The translations under genes were made by a program, and so were the position numbers. This document shows, one piece after another, positions 1-6,918 of a stretch of 64,000 bases of DNA. The stretch is taken from the NCBI RefSeq assembly GCF_900186535.1, contig NZ_FYDE01000001.1, positions 1-64,000 on the forward strand. The letters are read 5' to 3'. Below the pieces are notes generated by a model. It was not told the origin of the DNA, made no database searches, and worked only from the letters and a program-made list of their open reading frames with translations. Origin of the DNA: Marasmitruncus massiliensis. GTDB lineage: Bacteria > Bacillota > Clostridia > Oscillospirales > Ruminococcaceae. Each line of letters begins with the position of its first letter. Positions within the stretch are counted from its first letter, which is position 1.

Positions 1-89
1 TGATTTCTTCCTTACTCGTTGTTCATTTTTCAAGGTGCTGTGCCTCTCGTTTTCGCCGTTTTCCGCGTCGCTCACGAGACAGCTTAGTT
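1..89 (-). other. Probable rRNA operon leader, reading leftwards out of the window
   Basis: Read on the minus strand, this stretch follows a consensus promoter and contains the segment ACCTTGAAAAATGAACAA, of the kind found in leaders and spacers of Firmicute rrn operons. No 16S or 23S sequence is visible, so the rRNA gene, if present, lies left of position 1. The identification rests on promoter quality and this remembered motif. Confidence 0.5.
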
Positions 90-118
90 ATAATACCATT
101 CCCATCCCTTTTTGTCAA
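90..118 (-). promoter_or_regulatory. Strong sigma-A promoter, probably for an rRNA operon
   Basis: On the minus strand the -35 box is TTGACA (113-118) and the -10 box is TATTAT (90-95), separated by exactly 17 bases. It reads left, away from every gene in the window. Such a strong promoter followed by the leader-like sequence at 1-89 suggests an rrn operon. About 220 AT-rich bases between here and the tRNA promoter hold nothing else that I recognise. Confidence 0.7.
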
Positions 119-337
119 CACCTTTTTGCATTCTTTTTTCCTTTTTCGCGCAGTTTGGGATTTCAACAATGTTTCAACCGGGCGGGCGACGCATTGCAAG
201 CTGACTTTTCAACTCTTTCCACGAAACCCTGTTGAAAACTTTTTTGATTATTATTTTTCAAAACAGTAAAAATATGCGGTTTCTTTGATAGGAAGCCTAA
301 TCTTTTGGATAAAATTTGTTGAATTAAAGAAAACCAA

Positions 338-365
338 TTGCTTTTTTCAATATTTATGCTATACT
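338..365 (+). promoter_or_regulatory. Promoter for tRNA-Arg
   Basis: The -35 box TTGCTT (338-343) and -10 box TATACT (360-365) are 16 bases apart and lie upstream of the tRNA. Two further copies of the -10 motif follow before the tRNA, so the exact transcription start is uncertain. Confidence 0.55.
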
Positions 366-424
366 ATATAGCACTGGTTTAAAAACCAGCGCCTATACTA
401 TATATAACGCCTATACTATATATA
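359..424 (+). repeat. Three copies of CTATACTATATA before the tRNA gene
   Basis: CTATACTATATA occurs at 359-370 and, extended to CCTATACTATATATA, at 392-406 and 410-424. The latter two are 18 bases apart. A short palindrome, CTGGTTT-AA-AAACCAG, sits between copies one and two. Each copy contains a good -10 hexamer, so this may be a duplicated -10 region or replication slippage. Confidence 0.7.
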
Positions 425-432
425 ATAGATAC

Positions 433-509
433 GCGCCCGTAGCTCAGCTGGATAGAGCGTTGGACTCCGACTCCAAAGGTCGCAGATTCGAATTCTGTCG
501 GGCGTACCA
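433..509 (+). tRNA. tRNA-Arg (anticodon CCG)
   Basis: The cloverleaf is complete. The acceptor arm GCGCCCG pairs with CGGGCGT (with a terminal G-U), the D arm is of the AGCTCAGCTGGATAGAGC type, and the anticodon stem TTGGA/TCCAA encloses loop CTCCGAC with anticodon CCG, which reads the arginine codon CGG. The T loop is TTCGAAT, the discriminator base is A, and CCA is encoded (507-509). It is a single-gene unit with its own promoter and terminator. Confidence 0.95.
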
Positions 510-550
510 AAAAAGCCTGCATAAACGTCTGTTTATGCAGGCTTTTTTTA
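510..550 (+). terminator. Rho-independent terminator of tRNA-Arg
   Basis: A 17-18 bp perfect hairpin (arms around 509-526 and 531-548, loop GTCT) ends in a run of seven T. It starts directly after the encoded CCA. Confidence 0.9.
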
Positions 551-585
551 TATTCAAGCTGAATAATTAAAAAACCGGGCCATTT

Positions 586-1299
586 TTACTGGGTCACCCA
601 TTCTATACTGTTCGCAATTTTTACAGCTTCCTTTTTATCCAAAGTAGTCAACATGAGGAAAGAATACTCGTTCTGATTCCAAATCATCGTAAGAGAATCC
701 TCATCCTGCGCACAATATCCGATCCCGCTGTTCAATTCTATTTTTTCGGTATATTTCCCCTCTGTGTTTATGAGAAACGTCGATCCGGTTTCTGAATATT
801 GTTGAAAAATCAGCCTCTCGTTGTCCTGCCCTGTAAATTCAATGACCAAATATCCTCCGGCTTTCTCCGCATGAGAAGGTATAAATCCTTCCGGCAGATA
901 GGATGGGTAATAATATTGCTTGCTGGGGATCTCCGCAGCCTGCCCATCGTCTCCCACCAGCGTAATTTCCATGTGGTCGTTTTTTGCGTGAAACAGAAAA
1001 TTAAAGATTTCAACCCTCCACGCCTCAACACTCATCACCAGCCCGCTCAGGATCGCCAATGAGACAAGTATGATCACTGCTGCCTTAGGGAGCGTTTTTC
1101 TAACTGACCTTAATCTATGGTCCCATTTTGCTTTCACCCTGATTTTGTGGATACCGGCTAAAAAATTGCTGTCAAACGGAGGTTCGGGTTCCTTTTCACA
1201 GTTTTGCATATCGCTGAGGTATTCTTCCTCCAGATAATCTTTGACGGCATGCTTGATCATAACATCAAAAAGCTCATGATTCAATTCTGATTTCGCCAT
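586..1299 (-). CDS. Membrane anti-sigma-factor-like protein (DUF4367-like)
   Basis: The protein has 237 residues: a cytoplasmic N-terminal part of about 70, one membrane segment at roughly 73-95 (AVIILVSLAILSGLVMSV), and an extracytoplasmic domain. The outer domain carries YYYPSYLPEGF and a C-terminal SIEWVTQ, typical of DUF4367-type domains in clostridial anti-sigma proteins. Its start overlaps the 3' end of the ECF sigma gene by 26 bases, so the two are translationally coupled. The likely role is to hold that sigma factor at the membrane until an envelope signal arrives. No zinc-finger HxxxCxxC motif is visible, so it is not a classical ZAS anti-sigma. A ribosome-binding site AGGAG lies 11 bases before the ATG. 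Confidence 0.75.
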   Translation of the reverse strand: MAKSELNHELFDVMIKHAVKDYLEEEYLSDMQNCEKEPEPPFDSNFLAGIHKIRVKAKWDHRLRSVRKTLPKAAVIILVSLAILSGLVMSVEAWRVEIFNFLFHAKNDHMEITLVGDDGQAAEIPSKQYYYPSYLPEGFIPSHAEKAGGYLVIEFTGQDNERLIFQQYSETGSTFLINTEGKYTEKIELNSGIGYCAQDEDSLTMIWNQNEYSFLMLTTLDKKEAVKIANSIEWVTQ

Positions 1300-1831
1300 T
1301 CAGGAGTTCACTCCTTTCCTTTACCATCTGCAGCAGCTTTTTCTTTGCCCTGACAATGCGTACACTTACATTTACAGACGAAATCTGAAGCATATCTGCA
1401 ATTTGCCTGTCGGAATAGTCGAAATAATATTTATAAATCAGCGGAAGCTGGTATTCCGGCTTTAACTCTTTTACGAACTGTTTTAGCAAATCACCGTCCA
1501 GCTTCTTCAGCAGGTCTTCCTCAATCTGAAAATCGGAAGCAATCTCCAGTTCAGAAATATCCGCATGATCCTGCCTGTTTTCCTGATCCATTTTCTGATA
1601 ACAGACTCTTTTCAGCGTAGTTTTCAAATAAGCATAGGTCTGGGGGTGTTTCTCCACATCCAGCTTGTCAAGCATTTTTGAGATTTTCAAAAACGTATCC
1701 TGCACCGCTTCCTGTGCAAGACTGCTGGTTCTCATGATTTCCAGCGCGGCATAATACAGCGGTTTATGGTACTGCGTATATATTTGGGTAAACTTATCGC
1801 ATTCTTCCTCTGTATCAAATAGAAATAACAA
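1274..1831 (-). CDS. ECF-type RNA polymerase sigma factor
   Basis: It has about 185 residues in the two-domain ECF layout. Region 2 holds FTQIYTQYHKPLYYAALEI and a later QDTFLKI, the usual DD/QDTF-like signature. Region 4 holds LPLIYKYYFDYSDRQIADML with a helix-turn-helix, ending in SVRIVRAKKKLLQMV. I chose TTG at 1831 because AAGGGGG lies 8-9 bases upstream; an ATG at 1864 in the same frame has no such site. It probably directs its own operon and envelope genes in response to the anti-sigma encoded by the overlapping downstream gene. The neighbouring exported protein at 2030 is a possible target, but I see no clear ECF promoter. Confidence 0.85.
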   Translation of the reverse strand: MLFLFDTEEECDKFTQIYTQYHKPLYYAALEIMRTSSLAQEAVQDTFLKISKMLDKLDVEKHPQTYAYLKTTLKRVCYQKMDQENRQDHADISELEIASDFQIEEDLLKKLDGDLLKQFVKELKPEYQLPLIYKYYFDYSDRQIADMLQISSVNVSVRIVRAKKKLLQMVKERSELLNGEIRIES

Positions 1832-2029
1832 TATTCTACGCCCCCTTATGTCCTGCATCTGCAAAGTTCCGGACAGCTTATAAAAAGTACGGAAGTCCAG
1901 AGGTTCTTCTTTTAAATAATAATTTATATTTGAAATTTTATATTTTGTATCATCCGCATAGGCAGATGTAGCATTTTAATCTGTTTTTTCCTTTATATAG
2001 TAAAACAATCTATTAAAGGAGGAATCCCT

Positions 2030-2509
2030 ATGAAAAAATCAATGCGCAAGTTTCTCTCTATGATTCTGGCAAGTGCTATGAGTTTCTCTCTCGGCACACT
2101 GGTCTACGCCAGCCCAACCGGCAGTGAACCGCCGCCCGCCGCCCAGTCTTATGCTCCGACGGCTTCCGTGAGAGATGGCCCTATCTCTGTTCAGTACATT
2201 TATACGGATGCCGTAACCTATAGCTTCCTGATAAATCCGGGAGGACTGGCCCGCATTGACGCCACTATGTATCTGGAATCAAATGCCACCTCCTGCAAAA
2301 TTGAAGCTGTGCTCCAGAGAAGAAAATCCGGCGGGAGCTGGGGCAATGTAAAAACAGTTACGGCAACAGGGAGCTCTTTCGTCGTTATGAGCGAAAGCTT
2401 ATATGTGAGCTCCGGCTATGAATATCGGGTCATGTTCCATTTTTATGCGTATGTCAACGGCCGTCTTGCAGAACAAATCGACAAAACCAGTCCAATCCGA
2501 ACATATTAA
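2030..2509 (+). CDS. Small exported protein of unknown function
   Basis: The 159-residue protein begins with a typical signal peptide (basic MKKSMRKF, hydrophobic core, cleavage near LVYA-SP at about residue 27). The mature part of about 130 residues is rich in Ser, Thr and Tyr and looks all-beta (for example SCKIEAVLQRRKSGGSW). It has no catalytic motif, lipobox or anchor. AAAGGAGG lies 7 bases before the ATG. It is divergent from the ECF sigma gene and ends at its own terminator, so it is monocistronic. It resembles short secreted clostridial proteins of unassigned function, and I do not recognise a named family. Confidence 0.75.
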   Translation: MKKSMRKFLSMILASAMSFSLGTLVYASPTGSEPPPAAQSYAPTASVRDGPISVQYIYTDAVTYSFLINPGGLARIDATMYLESNATSCKIEAVLQRRKSGGSWGNVKTVTATGSSFVVMSESLYVSSGYEYRVMFHFYAYVNGRLAEQIDKTSPIRTY

Positions 2510-2542
2510 TTATACCACTCTGCCTTAGATTTTGAAAGTCAT

Positions 2543-2592
2543 GAAAAAGCAGGGAACGGTACAGAGGAATCTGTGCCGTTCCCTGCTTTTTT
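2543..2592 (+). terminator. Rho-independent terminator
   Basis: Arms of about 20 bp (2544-2564 and 2571-2591) with core GCAGGGAACGG end in seven T. It closes the exported-protein gene and separates it from the sigma-holin operon. Confidence 0.9.
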
Positions 2593-2640
2593 TCGATTAT
2601 ACACGCAGCTGAAACTTTTAAAAATTTGCAGCGTATCCAC

Positions 2641-2670
2641 CTTAATTTTTTTGCTCTTCTTTTCTCTTTA
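2641..2670 (+). promoter_or_regulatory. Candidate promoter of the TcdR-like sigma gene
   Basis: CTTAATTTTT (2641-2650), 13 bases, CTCTTTA (2664-2670). The same two blocks with the same 13-base spacing occur before cargo gene 1 (3736-3765) and cargo gene 2 (5634-5663). The three spacers differ in sequence, so the match is not just a long repeat for the sigma copy. CTCTTT as a -10 box fits what I recall of TcdR/BotR-type promoters; the -35 block differs from the TTTACA I recall. This suggests that the sigma factor activates itself and the cargo genes. Confidence 0.5.
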
Positions 2671-2694
2671 GCAGGAAAAGGACAGGTGAGCGAA

Positions 2695-3261
2695 ATGCAA
2701 TCCCTATTTGATCAGATTTCACTGGCACAAAAAGGTGATGAAACCGCTTTGCTGGAATTAATCGATCAGTTTCAGCCTCTGCTTCGTAAATACTCCCGAA
2801 AATTAAAGGAGGAAGACGCCTACAGCGACCTTCAATTGCAGCTGATCGAAGTAATCAAGAAAGTGAAGCTGGAAAATCTGGCAAGCAGGCAAGACCCCTA
2901 TTTGCTGAACTACATAAAAAAGTGTATGGAACACCACTTTATCAAGTTATCGAAAAAACAAAACGATATGGCTAAAGTGATTCCTTTGTCCGCTTTTGGT
3001 CAGGCAAATGGAGAAGAGCAAAGCGCCTATTTTTTGGACAAGCTGCAATCTGTTTCAGACGAATACCTTCAAATCGAGTACGACACTTTATCGCGCCTGT
3101 TGACCCCGCGTGAAGCGGAAATCATCATTTTCTTTTACCGGTTCCATTACCCGGTAAAGGAAATTGCGGAGCACTGCCATGTTTCCATGTCGGCAATCAG
3201 CCAGACAAAAACAAACGCGGTCAAAAAATTAAAAAAGCAGTTATTAGCGGGAAACTTTTGA
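2695..3261 (+). CDS. TcdR/UviA-like group 5 sigma factor
   Basis: The 188-residue protein is very close in length to TcdR, BotR and UviA, the small sigma factors controlling clostridial toxin and bacteriocin genes. The N-terminal part has the same pattern I recall in TcdR: F-x-PL-x2-K-x-SR-x-L, an acidic pair, then DLQLQLIEVIKKVKL. The C-terminal region 4 runs from about residue 135 (LTPREAEIIIFFYRF) through a helix-turn-helix (VKEIAEHCHVSMSAISQTKT) to a basic end. I chose the ATG at 2695 with AGGTGAG upstream; a frame extension to 2626 begins inside the promoter region. The holin gene follows 16 bases later. Homology is from pattern memory, not an alignment. A phage-derived sigma-like activator is the alternative. 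Confidence 0.75.
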   Translation: MQSLFDQISLAQKGDETALLELIDQFQPLLRKYSRKLKEEDAYSDLQLQLIEVIKKVKLENLASRQDPYLLNYIKKCMEHHFIKLSKKQNDMAKVIPLSAFGQANGEEQSAYFLDKLQSVSDEYLQIEYDTLSRLLTPREAEIIIFFYRFHYPVKEIAEHCHVSMSAISQTKTNAVKKLKKQLLAGNF

Positions 3262-3277
3262 AAGGAGGCCAAAATTT

Positions 3278-3724
3278 ATGGACAACCATACACCGTTCTG
3301 GTTTCTATCTGCCGTCGCGGGATGGGTCACTTCATTTTTTGACAGATATGGAAGTCTTTCATTGCTGGTATGTTTGGCGGTTATTTTAGATGTCCTGACC
3401 GGGATTTTAAAAGCAAAGGCAGCCCACGCCGTAAACAGCAATACCGGATATCAAGGCTTTTGGAAAAAGATATCTCTATTTGCAGGTCTTTTCTTTGGCT
3501 ATTTTCTGGACTTGTTTGAAGCTTTTCTGGTTTCCATAAGTGATCTCGTGTCTGTTTCTTTCCATATCCCATTTGGCACAATCATAGGCATTTACATTGT
3601 TTTGAACGAAAGCATTTCCATCTGCGAAAACCTGAACGCCTGTGGAGTCAGACTGCCGGCTTTCCTTGCCAAAGCATTGCTGAATGCAAATCAGGGGCTT
3701 GACGGAAACCAAAAGAAAAAATAA
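3278..3724 (+). CDS. TcdE-like holin (phage holin family 4 type)
   Basis: The 148-residue membrane protein has three to four hydrophobic segments (about 22-42, 62-85, 90-115). It carries DVLTGILKAK near residue 32, a feature of the toxin-secretion/phage-lysis holin family that includes TcdE and UtxA, and a C-terminal ESISICENLNACG, similar to the ESVSILKN segment of TcdE. The end is short and basic. AAAGGAGG precedes the ATG. It sits directly after a TcdR-like sigma gene and before a leaderless wall-hydrolase gene, as TcdE sits with toxin genes. It probably forms the membrane exit for the downstream cargo. From 3446 on, its DNA is repeated at 5344. Confidence 0.8.
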   Translation: MDNHTPFWFLSAVAGWVTSFFDRYGSLSLLVCLAVILDVLTGILKAKAAHAVNSNTGYQGFWKKISLFAGLFFGYFLDLFEAFLVSISDLVSVSFHIPFGTIIGIYIVLNESISICENLNACGVRLPAFLAKALLNANQGLDGNQKKK

Positions 3725-3879
3725 TTTGCAGAGATCTTAATTTTTAGCTGATAATTTGCTCTTTATAGAGGCATAAGGGAAAAGAACAAAACCATTTATT
3801 CTCTCAAAAATAAGTGCTTGCTGCAGAAAGCATTTTATTTTAAAAATTATATGATTGAAAGAAGGATTTTATTATGGCA
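3446..3879 (+). repeat. 434-bp direct repeat, copy 1 (holin 3' half to cargo start codon)
   Basis: This segment is nearly identical (a few percent mismatches by eye, one 1-base indel) to 5344-5778. It covers holin codons from about 57 to the stop, the intergenic promoter and leader, the ribosome-binding site and the first two codons (ATGGCA) of the cargo gene. Beyond ATGGCA the two copies have no similarity. Confidence 0.9.
3736..3765 (+). promoter_or_regulatory. Candidate cargo-1 promoter
   Basis: CTTAATTTTT (3736-3745), 13 bases, CTCTTTA (3759-3765), the same arrangement as before the sigma gene. About 109 bases of leader separate it from the cargo ATG at 3874. The leader contains a short inverted pair, TGCTTGCTGCAGAAAGCA. 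Confidence 0.45.
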
Positions 3880-4323
3880 AAAGAATATGTAGGAAATACT
3901 AAGGTTACACCTAAAACTTGGAACAAGAAATACCCTCTTGCAGACTTGCCGAAAGACAAATATTGGGATGGAAGTTATGTCAACGATGAGGGGACCGGTT
4001 ATTCTTGTATTGGGTTTGCAAGAATGGTCCTTGACGCTACTTATGGAAAAGGCGACCCCTTGGACACGACTACATTTACCGACGCAAATTCAGTGAAAAC
4101 TGCTTTCGATGACATCGAGAAGGGCGCGCGGGTCACCTTTAAATGGCGGCCTAACGTTTCTTCAGGGCAGCATGGTATTATAGTGGCTGGCAAAACCTCA
4201 AAGGGGATTACTGCTTATGATTGCAATTATCTACTTGATGCTATGATCCGTTACAGAACATGGACCTGGCAGTTTATACTGGATGAATTCTCGCAAGTTA
4301 TTGGTGGATATCATCACGCTTAA
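3874..4323 (+). CDS. Cargo 1: leaderless NlpC/CHAP-like cysteine amidase
   Basis: The 149-residue soluble protein has no signal peptide. A papain-like catalytic set can be proposed: Cys45 in GYSCIGFAR, His100 in SGQHGIIVAG and Asn118 in YDCNY, followed by RYRTWTW. This order and spacing fit the small CHAP/NlpC-type cell-wall amidases of clostridia. Such an enzyme needs an export route, and the holin gene directly upstream is the obvious candidate, as with holin-endolysin pairs. GAAAGAAGG precedes the ATG. The gene ends at a bidirectional terminator facing a convergent lipoprotein gene. Substrate and toxicity are unknown; peptidoglycan is inferred from the fold. It could also be an ordinary lysis enzyme left by a prophage. 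Confidence 0.65.
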   Translation: MAKEYVGNTKVTPKTWNKKYPLADLPKDKYWDGSYVNDEGTGYSCIGFARMVLDATYGKGDPLDTTTFTDANSVKTAFDDIEKGARVTFKWRPNVSSGQHGIIVAGKTSKGITAYDCNYLLDAMIRYRTWTWQFILDEFSQVIGGYHHA

Positions 4324-4343
4324 ATAGTTGTTTTCTGTTTACA

Positions 4344-4376
4344 GGGGGCCATTTAGTTATGGCCCCCTCTTTTAAA
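4344..4376. terminator. Bidirectional terminator between cargo 1 and lipoprotein 1
   Basis: GGGGGCCAT-TTAGTT-ATGGCCCCC with flanking A/T runs serves both convergent genes. Confidence 0.85.
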
Positions 4377-4382
4377 AAGTTA

Positions 4383-5201
4383 TTACCATTCAAATCCATC
4401 ATACAATTGATATGAACTATACTCAACTGTTTTTTCATCTTCAATCTCTGCAGTTAAAATACCGGAGGGCACTAAAGCACCACGAGAAACCCAGATTATT
4501 TTTGTAGATTGAAGAGCCTTTGGGGCTGTATCTCCCATCTCCTGCAATTCCTGTTTGTTAACAGCACATAAAATCCCAACTTTTATTATAATTTGATTTC
4601 CCTGCTGTTCGGCAGACATTGCAACTGGCCATACGGCACCCCCGAACCCACCAATCAATTCATAGGTATGGTGCTGTGCGTTAAATTGAGGAGCTGTTTC
4701 CAGATACGCTTTTGTGACATCGAAGTGTTTCTGTATGGACGTCTCTACTTGATCGGCAGGCGCATTGCTGTATTCGGGCGGATAACATAGCTCGTTGTCT
4801 CTGGGAAGATTTAAAAAATTATTATAAGAGCAAATATCAATCAGATCTTTTGCCTTGATTTGTGATGCATCCTCCCATTCATAAAAATAGATGTTCGTCA
4901 GGATCGGTTGCACATAAACTCTAGTAACTGCTTCAAGGTCATTTAAATCCACGGGGGCGCTATCTATATTTAAACTGTTTAGATAATCCAGTCTTGCTTG
5001 ATCTGGCTCGCTGGAACTGGATGGCACTTCCTGCTGACTTGATGATGGCTCACTGGAATCTTCTATCTCTGATGATGTTGATATACTGCTTTCGCTCATG
5101 CTGTTTTCTTCTGGTGCAGCAGATTCAGACTGTGCATTGCAGGCTGTCAGAGTGATGGTTAACAGTAAGCAGCAGAAAATATTTAACCATTTTTTGCTCA
5201 T
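4383..5201 (-). CDS. Lipoprotein 1, candidate immunity partner of cargo 1
   Basis: The 272-residue protein has a lipoprotein signal (MSKKWLNIFCCLLL, lipobox LTAC with Cys21) and a Ser/Glu-rich linker to about residue 68. The folded domain carries IQKHFDVTKAYL and a Gly-rich HTYELIGGFGG. The ATG at 5201 was chosen because AGAAGG lies 8 bases upstream; an upstream in-frame ATG at 5237 lacks one. The first 40 residues are nearly the same in the lipoproteins at 6214 and 7046, while the bodies diverge except for the FDVTxxHL-type motif. It is convergent with a wall-active enzyme and sits where that enzyme would act, outside the membrane. Immunity is inference; an unrelated envelope role is possible. 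Confidence 0.65.
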   Translation of the reverse strand: MSKKWLNIFCCLLLTITLTACNAQSESAAPEENSMSESSISTSSEIEDSSEPSSSQQEVPSSSSEPDQARLDYLNSLNIDSAPVDLNDLEAVTRVYVQPILTNIYFYEWEDASQIKAKDLIDICSYNNFLNLPRDNELCYPPEYSNAPADQVETSIQKHFDVTKAYLETAPQFNAQHHTYELIGGFGGAVWPVAMSAEQQGNQIIIKVGILCAVNKQELQEMGDTAPKALQSTKIIWVSRGALVPSGILTAEIEDEKTVEYSSYQLYDGFEW

Positions 5202-5330
5202 TAAAATAACCTTCTTTCTAAAAAGATATTTGATCAATACTCCACTCGCTTTTTTTAATTTTCTATATTATTTATAAAGGGCTTTTCTCTCTAAAATCCT
5301 ACACCTATATTCCCAAAACATCAAATCGTA
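5096..5330 (-). repeat. Lipoprotein 5'-region repeat, copy 1
   Basis: It covers the start region of lipoprotein 1 (signal peptide to about residue 35) plus some 130 bases upstream. The region is strongly similar to 7577-7823, the same part of lipoprotein 3, including TTTATAAAGGGCTTTTCTCT and AAAACATCAAATCG. Lipoprotein 2 shares only the coding part and about 30 bases upstream. Confidence 0.8.
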
Positions 5331-5343
5331 CAAATAATTTACA

Positions 5344-5622
5344 GGATATCAAGGCTTTTGGAAAAAGATGTCTCTATTTGCAGGTCTTTTCTTTGGCTAT
5401 TTTCTGGACTTGTTTGAAGCTTTTCTGGTTTCCATAAGTGATCTCGTGTCTGTTTCATTCCATATCCCATTTGGCACAATTATAGGCATTTACATTATTC
5501 TTAACGAAAGTATTTCCATCTGTGAGAACCTGAACGCCTGTGGAGTCAGACTGCCGGCTTTTCTTGCCAAAGCATTGCTGAATGCAAATCAGGAGCTTGA
5601 CGGAAACCAAAAGAAAAAATAA
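5344..5622 (+). pseudogene. Truncated holin copy
   Basis: This is the 3' part of the holin gene at 3278, lacking the first ~56 codons including the first membrane segment. An in-frame ATG at 5368 could give an 84-residue protein (MSLFAGLFFGYFLDL...), identical to the parent but for two changes (V/I and G/E). No proper ribosome-binding site precedes it. It either is a by-product of cassette duplication or makes a short holin variant that could modulate the full one. Confidence 0.75.
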
Positions 5623-5633
5623 TTTGCAGAGGC

Positions 5634-5663
5634 CTTAATTTTTAGCTAACAGTTTGCTCTTTA
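5634..5663 (+). promoter_or_regulatory. Candidate cargo-2 promoter
   Basis: CTTAATTTTT (5634-5643), 13 bases, CTCTTTA (5657-5663). The spacer has changed at several positions relative to copy 1 while both blocks are unchanged, which supports function. Confidence 0.45.
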
Positions 5664-5772
5664 TAGGGGCATAAGAGAAAAGAGCAAAACCATTTATTCT
5701 CTCAAAAATAAGTGCTTGCTGCAGAAAGCATTTTATTTTAAAAATTATATGATTGAAAGAAGGGATTTTATT

Positions 5773-6177
5773 ATGGCAGACTTTAACAACGCAGCATACA
5801 AAAGCCCTGTTAACCCTTATACAAAAGGTCAGTGCACATGGTATGCCTTTGGACGAATCTATGAATTAACTAGCAAAAAACTATCAGTTTCGGGTAATGC
5901 TGGTCAATGGTATGACTCTGCTCCCTCCAAAAAGCAATTTTCCTATCCATCAAAAAAAAGAGTTGCATGCTGGTCCGGAGGAAATGGTGACTTTGGTCAT
6001 GTACTTGTTATCGAAGATGTTTTCGATGATGGCTCGATGCTATTTTCCGAGGCAAACTATGATGGTGACGGTAAGCTTTCTTCTGCAGACGGAAAAATTC
6101 TTTCTGTAAATAGCGAGGATGATCTCATGAAAAGATTTGGTCGTTCTTACACTTTCGAAGGGTATATCGGTGTATAA
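5773..6177 (+). CDS. Cargo 2: leaderless CHAP-domain amidase/endopeptidase
   Basis: The 134-residue single-domain protein has no signal peptide. CHAP signatures are clear: Cys21 in GQCTWYAFGR, a GNAGQWYDSA segment, His76 in GDFGHVLVIEDV, and a third acidic/Asn position in FSEANYDGDG (Glu93/Asn95). CHAP enzymes cleave peptidoglycan amide or peptide bonds. The ATG at 5773 was chosen because it has GAAAGAAGG and matches the repeat boundary. It shares only Met-Ala with cargo 1, though both are cysteine wall hydrolases by motif. It depends on the duplicated promoter, and the only full holin is upstream at 3278. It is convergent with lipoprotein 2. Confidence 0.75.
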   Translation: MADFNNAAYKSPVNPYTKGQCTWYAFGRIYELTSKKLSVSGNAGQWYDSAPSKKQFSYPSKKRVACWSGGNGDFGHVLVIEDVFDDGSMLFSEANYDGDGKLSSADGKILSVNSEDDLMKRFGRSYTFEGYIGV

Positions 6178-6183
6178 TTTGTA

Positions 6184-6214
6184 TGGGGAAGGCAATGATT
6201 GCCTTCCCCATTTT
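6184..6214. terminator. Bidirectional terminator between cargo 2 and lipoprotein 2
   Basis: GGGGAAGGCAAT-GATTGCCTTCCCC followed by ATTTTT. Its sequence differs from that at 4344 but the position relative to cargo and lipoprotein is the same. Confidence 0.85.
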
Positions 6215-6918
6215 TAAGAAAGAATATCTTCTGCCTTACAGGACAGGTACCGCACACCATTTGACAGATCAATTTTAAGTTCAGATTTTCGAAACGGTTT
6301 ATCTGCTGTAATATAAATCAGTGAAATCGTTAAAATCTGATCGTCCTTCTGAATGTCCGTTATTTCAAAGGTTGCACCCCCACCCATACCATATCCAAAC
6401 CAATAAGTTCGAGAATCCATATCATAGTATTCTGCTTGTTGTAAATGTTCTGTTGAAACATCAAAATAGTTCTGAATAAATGGCTCGACAGCTTTTGCTA
6501 AAACTGTCATGGTTGTCCATGTGTCCGGGTATGTTTCATACAAGCACTGCACCTGATAAAAGGTTACCAATTTATCTGCGGGAATTTGTTCGGCGCCATC
6601 CCACGTATCAAAGGTAATTCCAGCCCAAAATAATGGATGTACTAAATTATAATATAGTTTATTAGCTTCTCTCTCATAGTACTTTTGTTGTTTGGAATCG
6701 TAACTAATTACAGGGGAGGGCAATTGTGTTTCGGCAAAGCTGTTTTCCTGTCGGCTGCTGGATAGCTGGCTCGAATCTTCCGACTCTAATAATGCAGATA
6801 TGCTGCTTTCGCTCATGCTGCTTTCTTCTGGTGCAACAGATTCAGACTGTGTATTGCAGGCTGTCAGAGTGATGGTTAACAGTAGGCTACAGAAAATACT
6901 TAACCATTTTTTGCTCAT
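6214..6918 (-). CDS. Lipoprotein 2, candidate immunity partner of cargo 2
   Basis: It has 234 residues. The lipoprotein signal MSKKWLSIFCSLLLTITLTAC and the following QSES-rich stretch match lipoprotein 1 almost exactly. The body is different apart from a shared motif, FIQNYFDVSTEHLQQAEYYD, and a Gly-rich YGMGGG. GAAAGAAGG precedes the ATG. It is convergent with cargo 2 across a short bidirectional terminator. The pattern of constant export leader and variable body, paired with a variable cargo, is what one expects for specific immunity proteins. No experiment is implied by the sequence, and no known immunity family was recognised. Confidence 0.65.
   Translation of the reverse strand: MSKKWLSIFCSLLLTITLTACNTQSESVAPEESSMSESSISALLESEDSSQLSSSRQENSFAETQLPSPVISYDSKQQKYYEREANKLYYNLVHPLFWAGITFDTWDGAEQIPADKLVTFYQVQCLYETYPDTWTTMTVLAKAVEPFIQNYFDVSTEHLQQAEYYDMDSRTYWFGYGMGGGATFEITDIQKDDQILTISLIYITADKPFRKSELKIDLSNGVRYLSCKAEDILS

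Larger units (their letters stand above)
5344..5778 (+). repeat. 434-bp direct repeat, copy 2
   Basis: Counterpart of 3446-3879, offset by 1898-1899 bases. It ends at the second codon of cargo 2. It keeps the promoter-like element (5634-5663) and the ribosome-binding site GAAAGAAGG. Confidence 0.9.

Noticed and set aside
3278-6177. Complete prophage lysis module
   Set aside because: Holin and amidase genes are present, but no terminase, capsid, tail, integrase or repressor gene occurs anywhere in the window, and the upstream gene is a TcdR-like sigma factor.
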